Assembly: GCA_017472685.1 (NCBI GenBank)
Contig: JAFUOO010000009.1
Coordinates: forward strand, 53,260 to 117,259
Source: Clostridia bacterium
Lineage (GTDB): Bacteria > Bacillota > Clostridia > UMGS1883
Direction of reading: 5' to 3'
Length of the DNA: 64,000 nucleotides
Every line of letters starts with the position of its first letter. The stretch's first letter is position 1. A program made the translations under genes and the position numbers. This document shows positions 24,927-33,475 of the stretch, one piece after another. The notes beneath the pieces are model-generated. The model had not been told where the DNA came from, made no database searches, and saw nothing but the letters and a program-made list of their open reading frames with translations.

Positions 24927-26530
24927 TGAGCAGTGTAACGTTGAGGCCTTACCAAAATGAGGCTCGCAATGCTATACATACCGCGTGGGATAACGAGCAG
25001 CAGAAAACGTTGCTCGTTTTGCCTACAGGTTGTGGCAAAACAGTAGTTTTTGCGAAAATTACGGAGGATGAGGTCAGAAAAGGAAGCAGGGTTCTGATAC
25101 TTGCCCACAGAGGTGAGCTGTTGGAACAGGCTGCAGACAAGATACACAAAACAACAGGGCTGATGTGTGCCAAAGAGAAGGCAGAGGAAAGCTGCTTGGG
25201 TAGCTTCTTTCGTGTTGTAGTAGGTAGTGTGCAATCGCTCCAGAGAGAAAAGCGGCTTAACGAGTTCCCGAGGGATTACTTCGGGACGATTATTGTTGAC
25301 GAGGCGCACCATGTTTTATCGGACAGTTATCTTAAGATACTGAACCATTTTGACGAGGCAAACGTTCTGGGAGTTACAGCAACACCCGACAGAGGCGATA
25401 TGCGAAACCTCGGACAGGTGTTTGATGGGATAGCCTATGAGTACACGCTGCCGAAGGCCATAAAGGAAGGGTTCCTTTGCCCGATAAAGGCATTAACGAT
25501 ACCGTTAACCCTCGACTTGAACGGCGTAAGCATACAAACAGGTGATTTTAAGGCGGCGGATATTGATACTGCGCTGGACCCGTACTTAGAGCAGATAGCG
25601 GAGGAAATGCAGAAGAACTGTGCTGACAGAAAAACAGTTGTATTCCTTCCGCTGGTTAAGACAAGCCAGAAGTTCTGCAAGATACTTAACGAGTACGGCT
25701 TTAGTGCTGCAGAGGTAAACGGTGAGAGTCGTGACAGAGCAGAGGTTTTAAAGGATTTTGAAGAAGGCAAATATAACGTGCTCTGTAATTCGATGCTCCT
25801 TACAGAAGGTTGGGATTGCCCTTCGGTTGACTGCGTTGTTGTGCTGAGGCCTACAAAAGTCAGAGGGCTGTACAGTCAGATGGTTGGCAGAGGGACAAGG
25901 CTTTCACCCGAGACAGGGAAAAAAGACTTACTGCTATTAGACTTCCTTTGGCACAGTGAAAGGCATGAGCTGTGCCGTCCTGCACATTTGATTTGCGAAA
26001 ATGTGGAAGTAGCAAAGAAAATGACAGAGAACCTTGAGGAAGCGGCAGGCTGTGCGGTTGATATTTCGGGAGCAGAAGAAAAGGCTGTAAGCGATACTTT
26101 GGCAGCGAGGGAAGAAGCTCTGGCAAAAGCCCTTGCGGAAATGAGAACCAGGAAGCGGAAGCTGGTTGACCCATTGCAGTTTGAAATGAGTATACAGGCA
26201 GAGGATTTGGCTTCGTATGTTCCCTCCTTCGGATGGGAGATGGCGCCGCCCAGTGAAAAACAGGTTGCAGCGCTTGAAAAGTTTGGCATTTATCCGAATG
26301 AGATAGGCAATGCAGGTAAGGCGAAGCTTCTCCTTGACAGGCTGGGCAAGCGGCGAGAAGAAGGGCTTACCACTCCTAAGCAGATACGCTTCTTGGAGGG
26401 AAGAGGCTTCAAGCACGTGGGGACGTGGCAGTTTGAAACGGCAAGGAAGCTCATTGACAGGATTGCCGCAAACGGCTGGATGATACCCAGAGGGATTGTG
26501 CCCGGCGAATACAGGGAGGAATTAAGTTAA
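24926..26530 (+). CDS. DEAD/DEAH-box superfamily 2 helicase
   Basis: 534 aa. Ordered motifs: RPYQNEA (Q-like), LPTGCGKTVVF (I), LILAHRGELLEQ (Ia), VDEAHH (II), VTATPDR (III), FLPLVKTSQ (IV), LLTEGWDCPSVDCVVVLRPTKVRGLYSQMVGRGTRL (V-VI). The C-terminal 100 residues contain a helical segment with LTTPKQIRFLEGRGF. Unwinds DNA during phage replication or recombination. Confidence 0.93.
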   Translation: MSSVTLRPYQNEARNAIHTAWDNEQQKTLLVLPTGCGKTVVFAKITEDEVRKGSRVLILAHRGELLEQAADKIHKTTGLMCAKEKAEESCLGSFFRVVVGSVQSLQREKRLNEFPRDYFGTIIVDEAHHVLSDSYLKILNHFDEANVLGVTATPDRGDMRNLGQVFDGIAYEYTLPKAIKEGFLCPIKALTIPLTLDLNGVSIQTGDFKAADIDTALDPYLEQIAEEMQKNCADRKTVVFLPLVKTSQKFCKILNEYGFSAAEVNGESRDRAEVLKDFEEGKYNVLCNSMLLTEGWDCPSVDCVVVLRPTKVRGLYSQMVGRGTRLSPETGKKDLLLLDFLWHSERHELCRPAHLICENVEVAKKMTENLEEAAGCAVDISGAEEKAVSDTLAAREEALAKALAEMRTRKRKLVDPLQFEMSIQAEDLASYVPSFGWEMAPPSEKQVAALEKFGIYPNEIGNAGKAKLLLDRLGKRREEGLTTPKQIRFLEGRGFKHVGTWQFETARKLIDRIAANGWMIPRGIVPGEYREELS

Positions 26531-28711
26531 ATGACAGCTGATTTAATTAAGGCTTTAGAATATATACATCCTTCAGACTGCGACTATCAGACATGGGTAA
26601 GTGTTGGTATGGCGCTTAAAGAGGAGGGCTATAGCGCAGAGGATTGGGAGGAATGGTCCAGGCGCGATATGGCACGATATCACGTAGGCGAGTGCAGACG
26701 CAAGTGGGAGAGCTTCCGCGGTGCATCGAGCCCTGTTACAGCAGGCACTATTGTAAAGATGGCAAAGGAAAACGGCTATATGCCCTGCGGAACAGAGCTT
26801 GAATGGGACAGTGTTATAGGCTTAAAGGTTGAGGACGAAATTATCAATACAAACTGGATAGAAGGCAGGGAGCTTGAGGGACCTAAAAGCTGGAATCCCG
26901 TAAAAGAGCTTATAACATACCTTGAAACCCTTTTTGATGTTGAAGAAAACGTTGGATATGTAACAGAGAGCTATAAGAACGAGGACGGGAAATACGTGCC
27001 CAGAAAGGGCGCGTATGACCGTACTGCAGGGGAGCTTATTGCCGAGCTCAATAAATGCAACGGGGACATCGGCAACGTTATAGGCGACTATCACGAAGAA
27101 GCGGGGGCGTGGATCCGTTTTAACCCGTTGGACGGCAAGGGTGTTAAGAACGAAAATGTCAGCGCATTCAAGTATGCTCTGGTAGAGAGTGACAATATGG
27201 AGCTTGACAGACAGAACGCCCTCCTTCGTGAGCTGGAGCTGCCTATTGCGGTGCTTGTATATTCGGGAGGTAAGAGCCTTCATGCAATAGTCAGAATAGA
27301 TGCACTCAATTACGCGGATTACAGAAAAAGGGTTGATTACCTTTACAACGTATGCAGTAAAAATGGGCTTGTAATCGATATGCAGAACAGAAACCCGTCA
27401 AGACTTTCCAGAATGCCCGGTGTTATCAGAAACGGTAAAAAGCAGTACATAGTGGACACAAACATAGGCAAAAAGAGCTATGACGAATGGCTGGAATGGA
27501 TAAGCGATTTGAACGACAATTTGCCCAGTGTTGAAAACCTTTCTGATGTGTGGGCGGATTTGCCGGAGCTCGCACCGCCGCTTATTGATGGTGTATTAAG
27601 GCAGGGGCATAAGATGCTTGTCGCAGGCCCCAGTAAAGCAGGCAAAAGCTACGCTCTGATAGAGCTGTGCGCTGCCATTGCAGAGGGCCGCAGGTGGATG
27701 GGCTTTGACTGCACGAAGGGCAAGATAATGTATGTAAACCTTGAATTGGACAGAGCGAGCTGTTTGCACCGTTTCAAGGACGTGTATGAGGCTTTAGGCT
27801 GGGAGCCGAGGAATATTGACAACATTGATATATGGAATCTGCGAGGCAAGAGCGTGCCTATGGACAAGCTTGCTCCGAAGCTCATACGAAGGGCGGCAAA
27901 CAAAGGCTTTATTGCAATTGTAATTGACCCTATTTACAAGGTTATTACAGGTGATGAAAACAGTGCCGACCAGATGGCGAACTTCTGCAATCAGTTTGAC
28001 AAGGTATGTACGGAGCTGGGCTGTGCGGTTATTTATTGCCACCATCATTCAAAGGGCTTGCAGGGCGGCAAGCGCAGCATGGACAGAGCATCCGGTTCGG
28101 GTGTATTCGCCAGAGACCCGGACGCACTTTTAGATATCATTGAGCTCGAGGTTACGGATGTGCTCATTAAGCAGGAAGTCAATAAAGCTGTATGCAAGGT
28201 ATGTGAAGGCTACCTTGATGGTGAGGACTACGGCTTAGATGATGCATTAAGCAAGTCACGCATGCTGGAAATAAGCCGTAAACGCCTCACAAGCAATCGA
28301 ATGAAAGACTTGGAGTTGGATATTGCCAAGGCTGAAAAAGCGGTCAAGGCACGCTCAGCGTGGCGAATTGAGGGCACTTTAAGAGAGTTCCCGAAGCTTG
28401 CTCCGATGAACGTATGGTTTGATTACCCTGTGCACCGTGCAGATGATACAGGAAGCTTATCAGACCTTGATGCAGGTGCAGCTGCTCCCGGGTGGCAGAA
28501 GGCCATGGGTGCAAGGAAGAGCAAGGAGGAAAAGGCAGGGGACAGAAAAACCAAGCTTGAGACCGCTTACAATGCTCTTTCTATGAATGGCAAGGTTACT
28601 GTAGGTGACTTGGCAGAGTATCTGGATATAACAGAAATGAGCGTAAGAAGATACATAAAAGAACATGGTGATTTCTGGATTGATGAGGGCGAAGTTGGCA
28701 GAAAGAAGTAG
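26531..28711 (+). CDS. Primase-type/RepA-like replication ATPase
   Basis: 726 aa. Residues 1-85 form a PriCT-like helical domain (YIHPSDCDYQTWVSVGMALKEEG). Residues 120-330 look like a primase-polymerase-type domain (GAWIRFNPLDGKG, YSGGKSLHAIVRID). Residues 350-540 form a RepA-like hexameric helicase ATPase: VAGPSKAGKSYALI (Walker A), YVNLELD, FIAIVIDPIYK (Walker B) and VIYCHHHSKG. A C-terminal winged-helix follows (VTVGDLAEYLDITEMSVRRYIKEHG). Likely the main replication initiator/helicase. Confidence 0.85.
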   Translation: MTADLIKALEYIHPSDCDYQTWVSVGMALKEEGYSAEDWEEWSRRDMARYHVGECRRKWESFRGASSPVTAGTIVKMAKENGYMPCGTELEWDSVIGLKVEDEIINTNWIEGRELEGPKSWNPVKELITYLETLFDVEENVGYVTESYKNEDGKYVPRKGAYDRTAGELIAELNKCNGDIGNVIGDYHEEAGAWIRFNPLDGKGVKNENVSAFKYALVESDNMELDRQNALLRELELPIAVLVYSGGKSLHAIVRIDALNYADYRKRVDYLYNVCSKNGLVIDMQNRNPSRLSRMPGVIRNGKKQYIVDTNIGKKSYDEWLEWISDLNDNLPSVENLSDVWADLPELAPPLIDGVLRQGHKMLVAGPSKAGKSYALIELCAAIAEGRRWMGFDCTKGKIMYVNLELDRASCLHRFKDVYEALGWEPRNIDNIDIWNLRGKSVPMDKLAPKLIRRAANKGFIAIVIDPIYKVITGDENSADQMANFCNQFDKVCTELGCAVIYCHHHSKGLQGGKRSMDRASGSGVFARDPDALLDIIELEVTDVLIKQEVNKAVCKVCEGYLDGEDYGLDDALSKSRMLEISRKRLTSNRMKDLELDIAKAEKAVKARSAWRIEGTLREFPKLAPMNVWFDYPVHRADDTGSLSDLDAGAAAPGWQKAMGARKSKEEKAGDRKTKLETAYNALSMNGKVTVGDLAEYLDITEMSVRRYIKEHGDFWIDEGEVGRKK

Positions 28712-28930
28712 TAACAAAAACACGTTTTTGTGATTGTTAATAACAGTAACATTTTCCGTTTTTGTTAATGATGCCGAAAGTAACAAAAACACGTTTTTGT
28801 TAATGTTGTTACGAGTAACAAAAATATATATACTTCGTATATATATTTCATGCGTTTGTCCTACGGTCAACGAGAAGTATAGTCGTGCGTAAGCTGCCGC
28901 ACGACGACTCTTCTTCTTGCCGTTGACAAG
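28711..28930. other. Structured, repeat-rich region: possible replication origin
   Basis: Non-coding. Two identical copies of GTAACAAAAACACGTTTTTGT (28711-28731, 28780-28800), each almost self-complementary, with a diverged third (28746-28769) and a half copy at 28815. Next comes an AT hairpin ATATATAC-TTCG-TATATAT (about 28825-28847). Then a nested inverted repeat: GTCAACG (28866-28872) with CGTTGAC (28921-28927), enclosing GTCGTGCG (28882-28889) with CGCACGAC (28898-28905). Location right after the replication protein suits an origin; a regulatory RNA is possible. Confidence 0.6.
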
Positions 28931-28966
28931 CGCGCATACGAAAGAGGTGAAGTAGGTGAGATTGAA

Positions 28967-29362
28967 ATGAGTTTGGAATTTTTTATGCCGATGATGCCGC
29001 CGACGGTAACGCACCAGGAAAAGAAGATTACAGGCAGAGGTAAAAAGAAGATTGTATATGAGCCTATGGAGCTGAAGGATGCCAGGGCGAAGCTTCGGGC
29101 GCATCTTGCCCGGCACAGACCCGATAAGCCGTATACGGGAGCTGTGAGGCTGGTAACAAAGTGGTGCTTTCTGCCAGTGGGCGAGCATGAGCATGGTGAG
29201 TGGAAAACTACGAAGCCCGATACGGATAACATGATTAAGCTGCTGAAGGATTGCATGGTGCAGGAAGGCTTTTTCGTTAATGATGCTATTGTGGCAAGCG
29301 AGATGACAGAGAAGTTCTGGGCAGACCCGCCAGGCATTTTTGTGGGGATTTATGAGTTGTAA
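28967..29362 (+). CDS. rusA: RusA-like Holliday junction resolvase
   Basis: 131 aa. The active-site motif KPDTDNMIKLLKD (two Asp) and a further Asp in VNDAIV match RusA, with FFMPMMPPTVTHQ at the N-terminus. Resolves branched DNA before packaging. Starts at ATG 28967 behind GGTGAG. Confidence 0.9.
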   Translation: MSLEFFMPMMPPTVTHQEKKITGRGKKKIVYEPMELKDARAKLRAHLARHRPDKPYTGAVRLVTKWCFLPVGEHEHGEWKTTKPDTDNMIKLLKDCMVQEGFFVNDAIVASEMTEKFWADPPGIFVGIYEL

Positions 29363-29381
29363 AGTTTTTGAAAGGATGAAG

Positions 29382-29831
29382 ATGAAAATGACTGTTGAAA
29401 AGTTGAAGAAATATCCGGGCATGGTTATTATTAAAAAGGAGACAGAGACGAAACTTAAAAAGCTTCGTGATGAGATTGAAGCTCTGGAAGCAAGGATGAG
29501 CAGAGCAAAGAAAAAGTGTGAGCCAGACTGGAAAGTGGAAACCCTTCTCGGAATAAAACAGGAAAGACTTCGTGTAACGGAAAGGCTTTTAGAAAAGCTT
29601 GAAAAGAATACACTGGAGGTTGAAACAGCGCTGGATGCGGTTGCATCAGAGCTCAGCCCATTGGAATATATTGTCATACAGAAGCATTATGTAGAGGGGA
29701 TGAACTGGAATCGGCTTATGGACGAGTTTCAGACAAAGCCCGAGTATTCGCAGTTCTGTTACGAGCGAAGCTCTTATATGCGCGCACACAGAAGTGCGCT
29801 TGACAAGCTCATAGCTTTAGAGGCTGAATAA
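29382..29831 (+). CDS. Sigma-70 region 4-like late regulator
   Basis: About 149 aa from ATG 29382 (AAAGGA just upstream; ATG 29376 and 29388 also possible). N-terminal 90 residues are coiled coil; the C-terminal part, LSPLEYIVIQKHYVEGMNWNRLMDEF plus following basic helix, is a sigma-region-4/ArpU-like helix-turn-helix. Position directly before the packaging genes fits a late-transcription activator. Confidence 0.65.
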   Translation: MKMTVEKLKKYPGMVIIKKETETKLKKLRDEIEALEARMSRAKKKCEPDWKVETLLGIKQERLRVTERLLEKLEKNTLEVETALDAVASELSPLEYIVIQKHYVEGMNWNRLMDEFQTKPEYSQFCYERSSYMRAHRSALDKLIALEAE

Positions 29832-29879
29832 TAAGTGTGAGTAAAGAATTTAATGACGCTATAACGCGCGTGGGAGGGG

Positions 29880-30272
29880 ATGCCTTTGACGCTTAAGGAA
29901 TTGAAACAGTACAGAAGTATTTGTGCAGAGATTGACGAGACAAATATAGCTATAGCGAGCAAGATGGTGAACGATACCGTCTCCGGCTCTGATGCACGCT
30001 TCCCATACATAACGCATACGGTGAGTGTCGGGGGCTTATCATACACTGACGAAAACAGAAGGCTTATGGTAAAGCTGCATAGTCTTGAACAAAAGAAAGC
30101 CGAAATTGAAAGCTTTGTTGATGGCATCGAGGACAGCCTTACAAGGAGAATGTTTAATATGCGATTTATAAAAGGCTGGTCGGTGGCAAAGGTGGCGTAC
30201 AGGACGAATAACACACAGTCAAGTGTAAAAATGAGGTGCAAGCGGTATATAGAACAAAAAGCGGAGGATTGA
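29880..30272 (+). CDS. Second sigma-region-4-like late regulator
   Basis: 130 aa behind GGGAGGGG. A coiled N-terminal half, then DSLTRRMFNMRFIKGWSVAKVAYRTNNTQSSVKMRCKRYI, a helix-turn-helix of the sigma-70 region 4/DUF1492-like type common just upstream of terminase genes. Two such proteins in tandem may both act at the late promoter. Confidence 0.65.
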   Translation: MPLTLKELKQYRSICAEIDETNIAIASKMVNDTVSGSDARFPYITHTVSVGGLSYTDENRRLMVKLHSLEQKKAEIESFVDGIEDSLTRRMFNMRFIKGWSVAKVAYRTNNTQSSVKMRCKRYIEQKAED

Positions 30273-30425
30273 CCCTCCGCTTCGAGAAAAGTGCTATGCG
30301 TGTCTTGTTAATGCTTTTTGCAAAATTTTTTGAAAGATGTTACTTTTGTGACCTTTTCCTGTGATAAAATTTAAAATGGATAAAGTGTTTTGGTTTTCTA
30401 CTTTATTCCTCCTTTTTTTTTTTAC
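30273..30425. other. AT-rich intergenic region before terminase
   Basis: Starts with a GCGGAGG/CCTCCGC hairpin (about 30261-30281). No ORF with a ribosome binding site. A likely place for the late promoter, but no clear sigma-A pair is visible, in keeping with activator control. Ends in a run of eleven T. Confidence 0.45.
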
Positions 30426-30457
30426 GAACACCGCTTTGTACAGGCGGTGTTCTTTTT
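30426..30457 (+). terminator. Intrinsic terminator upstream of terminase genes
   Basis: GAACACCGC (30426-30434) pairs perfectly with GCGGTGTTC (30444-30452), followed by TTTTTG. It stands only 22 nt before the small-terminase start, so late genes must be transcribed through it, implying antitermination or a weak read-through design. Confidence 0.85.
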
Positions 30458-30478
30458 GATTGTATGGAAGGTGGTGTT

Positions 30479-30934
30479 ATGGTGAGCGCGGGCAGACCGC
30501 TTAAATATACAAGTAAAAAGAAGCTGCAGGAAGCTATTGACGATTATTTTGAAAAATGTAAGGGTAGGAATGCAACTGATGTGGAAGGCGAATTTATACG
30601 CGATAAGTACGGATTGCCTATAATAGTGGACGCTTTTGTGCCTACCATAACGGGGCTTGCTTTGCATCTGGGCTTTAAAAGCAGACAGGCGCTCATAAAC
30701 TACCAAGAACGCGAAGATTTTGCCGATATTATTCGTGAGGCGAAAATGCGAGTTGAGGAGTACGCAGAGCGCAGGCTTTTTGACCGTGACGGAGTGAGAG
30801 GTGCAATGTTTACCCTTTGCAACAACTTCGGATGGAGTGAAAAGAGCTCTGATAGCAGCGAAGAAGAGATGCTGAAGAAGATGGATGAAATGATAGGTGC
30901 GATAGACAATGCAGCTAAGCGAAAAGCAGAATGA
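30479..30934 (+). CDS. terS: Terminase small subunit
   Basis: 151 aa from ATG 30479 (AAGGTGG). GRPLKYTSKKKLQEAIDDYFEKCK, TITGLALHLGFKSRQALINYQER (helix-turn-helix) and VRGAMFTLCNNFGWSEK are the hallmarks of phage small terminase of this group. It recognises the packaging site and recruits the large subunit. Overlaps the next gene by 26 nt. Confidence 0.9.
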   Translation: MVSAGRPLKYTSKKKLQEAIDDYFEKCKGRNATDVEGEFIRDKYGLPIIVDAFVPTITGLALHLGFKSRQALINYQEREDFADIIREAKMRVEEYAERRLFDRDGVRGAMFTLCNNFGWSEKSSDSSEEEMLKKMDEMIGAIDNAAKRKAE

Positions 30935-32120
30935 ATATTGGAATAACGCAACAAAGCGTTGGAATATAAAGTCAGGAGCGACCAGAAGCGGCAAAACATA
31001 TCTTGACTATTTTTTAATACCGAAAAGAATAAGACAGGCAGGAAGCGGCCTTATTGTGCTGGTTGGTAATACGAAGAATACCGTAGAGAGAAACGTGCTT
31101 GCTCCGATGCGGACAAAGTACGGTGAAAAGATGGTAGGAACGATAAGCAGTAATAATAACCAAGTGCGGTTGTTCGGCAGAACCTGCCATGTGCTTGGCG
31201 CCGAAAAGGTAAACCAGGTTTCGAAGATACAGGGTGCGGGTATTTCATACTGTTACGGTGACGAAGTGACAACGTGGCATGCAGATGTTTTTAATATGCT
31301 AAAGAGCCGTTTGAGTGAAGAAGACAGCATATTTGACGGAACGTGTAACCCGGAAGGACCTAAACACTGGCTGAAGAAGTTCCTGGACAGTGATGCTGAG
31401 ATTTTTGCTCAAAGCTATTGTATTGATGATAACCCATTCCTGCCGCCTGAGTTTGTTGAAAATCTGAAGAAGGAATACTGGGGTTCGGTTTATTATGACC
31501 GCTTCATCCTGGGGGAGTGGATTCCTGCAGAGGGCATTATATACAGACAGTTTGCAGACAATCCACATAAGTTTACAACTACTGATGACTCTGATGTTGC
31601 TTACGCACGCATAGGGGTTGACTTTGGCGGAAACAAATCTGCACATACTTTTTATTGTGTTGGGTTTTCGGCAGACATGAAGAGGGTAAAGATACTTGAC
31701 GAATACTACAAAAAGAAGGAGATTACTCCAGAAGAGCTCGAGGACGACTTTTGTGATTTTGTTGTTAGGAATAAGCAAAAATATCCCTTGTGGGAAGCTC
31801 GATGCGACAGTGCAGAGACCACTCTGATAAAGGGCTTGCAGGCAGCTGTTATAAAACGTGGTATAGCAATTGATATTAAAAAGGCTATGAAGAAGCGGAT
31901 TACTGACAGAATACGCTTTGTGAATGTGCTCATAAGCCTGGGGCGTTTTAGTGTTGTGGAGCATTGCAGCAAGCTTATAGGTGCCATGTGCGAAGCGGTA
32001 TGGGACGAAAAGAAGAACGAGGATGTCAGACTTGATAATGGTGAGCTGAACGTAGACAGCTTAGATGCGATGGAGTACGCAATTGAGCCTGATATGGATA
32101 ACATATTGATGCTTCGGTAA
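30909..32120 (+). CDS. terL: Terminase large subunit (PBSX-type)
   Basis: 403 aa. ATPase Walker A SGATRSGKTYL at about 22-32 and Walker B in YCYGDEVT; the C-terminal RNase H-fold nuclease has GVDFGGNKSAHTF, CDSAE and the final DSLDAMEYAIE acidic residue. DNA-packaging motor and headful or cos cutter. Confidence 0.95.
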   Translation: MQLSEKQNEYWNNATKRWNIKSGATRSGKTYLDYFLIPKRIRQAGSGLIVLVGNTKNTVERNVLAPMRTKYGEKMVGTISSNNNQVRLFGRTCHVLGAEKVNQVSKIQGAGISYCYGDEVTTWHADVFNMLKSRLSEEDSIFDGTCNPEGPKHWLKKFLDSDAEIFAQSYCIDDNPFLPPEFVENLKKEYWGSVYYDRFILGEWIPAEGIIYRQFADNPHKFTTTDDSDVAYARIGVDFGGNKSAHTFYCVGFSADMKRVKILDEYYKKKEITPEELEDDFCDFVVRNKQKYPLWEARCDSAETTLIKGLQAAVIKRGIAIDIKKAMKKRITDRIRFVNVLISLGRFSVVEHCSKLIGAMCEAVWDEKKNEDVRLDNGELNVDSLDAMEYAIEPDMDNILMLR

Positions 32121-32134
32121 GGAGTGTAAAAAAA

Positions 32135-33475
32135 ATGGATATACGAACACTTTTAAATAAAATGAACATTGAGGTTGTGGACGTAGAGGGCGGAAAGAGC
32201 GACATAAAGCTCTGGAACAGCTGGTACAAGGGCTGTGTTTCTGAAGTTCACAAATACAGCGTATACAACGGCGTTAAGAAAGTTTCGCAAACAAGAAAAA
32301 GTCTTAGGATGGCAAAGAGAGTTTGTGAGGACTGGGCTAATCTTTTGTTAAATGAAAAGGTTGTTATTTCTGTCAACAACGAAGAAAGCGACAAAGTGTT
32401 AAAAGATGTGCTTAAGAAAAACAACTTTTGTGTGAATGCAAACAGGCTGATAGAAATAAGCTTTGCTCTGGGTACGGGTGCTTTTGTTGAGTCAAGACGA
32501 GACGGTAAAGTTAAAATTGATTTTGTGAGAGCAGAATATATTTATCCGCTTTCCTGTGAAGGTGGCGTTATAACAGGCTGTGCTTTTGGACAGGAGATTA
32601 AAAACGGTAAAAAGAGAAGCTATTACATACAAGCTCATGTGCCCAATGAAAACGGCGGATATGATGTGCATAACGGCCTTTTTGATGAAAACGGTGTTGC
32701 GCTACCGCTGGGAGATGCAGTGGAAGTGGTTTTTCACTCGGAGAAAAAGTTGTTTCAGATTATCACACCTAACAAAGTAAATGCGAGGAGAACAGATTCG
32801 CCTTTTGGGGCATCGGTGTTCAGTGATGCTCTTGATGTTCTTGCAGGTATTGATATAACATTTGACAGCTTTATTAACGAATTCAAGCTCGGCAAAAAGA
32901 GGCTTGTTGTGCCGATGAGCATGGCGAAGAAGATGCTGAACGAAAAGGGTGAAATGATACCCGTTTTTGATTCCAATGACGTTGCATTTTATGCAATGGA
33001 AGGAAGCGAAGAGGAAAAAAGTAAACTGCAGGAGATTGATATGAATCTCCGTATTGAAGAACATATAAACGCACTTGAGTGTATTCTTTCGGTGTTATCG
33101 GACCGTTGCGGATTAGGCAGCGGAAGATACAGCTACAAGGAGAGAGCTAATGCTGTAAAAACAGCTGAAGAAGTTATAAGCGATAAGAGTGAGTTGTACC
33201 AGAACATTAAAAAGCATGAACTTGTGCTGGAGGATGCTTTGATTTCAATGGCCGATGCCATATTGTTTCTTAGTGGTATGCCTGAAAATGAAGCAAGTGT
33301 TATGTTTGACGATTCAATTATAGAGAATAAGGCTGCGGAATTCACAAAATACATGGAGCTTCAGGCAGCGGGCGATATTGCGCCGTGGGAAGTAAGAATG
33401 TGGTGGACAGGCGAGAGTGAAAAAGAGGCAAAGAAGGCTTGCGAGGAAATTGCCGAAGGCTTTGGTGATGAATAA
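32135..33475 (+). CDS. Portal protein (SPP1 Gp6-like)
   Basis: 446 aa. W-x-x-W-Y-K-G near residue 30 (WNSWYKGCV), RKSLRMAKRVCEDWANLLLNE, and the helical crown region with RYSYKERANAVKTAEEVISDKSELYQ are typical SPP1-type portal features. Dodecameric channel for DNA. Shares its last base with the next gene's start. Confidence 0.9.
   Translation: MDIRTLLNKMNIEVVDVEGGKSDIKLWNSWYKGCVSEVHKYSVYNGVKKVSQTRKSLRMAKRVCEDWANLLLNEKVVISVNNEESDKVLKDVLKKNNFCVNANRLIEISFALGTGAFVESRRDGKVKIDFVRAEYIYPLSCEGGVITGCAFGQEIKNGKKRSYYIQAHVPNENGGYDVHNGLFDENGVALPLGDAVEVVFHSEKKLFQIITPNKVNARRTDSPFGASVFSDALDVLAGIDITFDSFINEFKLGKKRLVVPMSMAKKMLNEKGEMIPVFDSNDVAFYAMEGSEEEKSKLQEIDMNLRIEEHINALECILSVLSDRCGLGSGRYSYKERANAVKTAEEVISDKSELYQNIKKHELVLEDALISMADAILFLSGMPENEASVMFDDSIIENKAAEFTKYMELQAAGDIAPWEVRMWWTGESEKEAKKACEEIAEGFGDE

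Noticed and set aside
28460..29677. 405-codon minus-strand open frame covering the intergenic repeats and rusA
   Set aside because: Its protein is a mirror of coding sequence on the plus strand, Ser/Phe-rich, no ribosome binding site.
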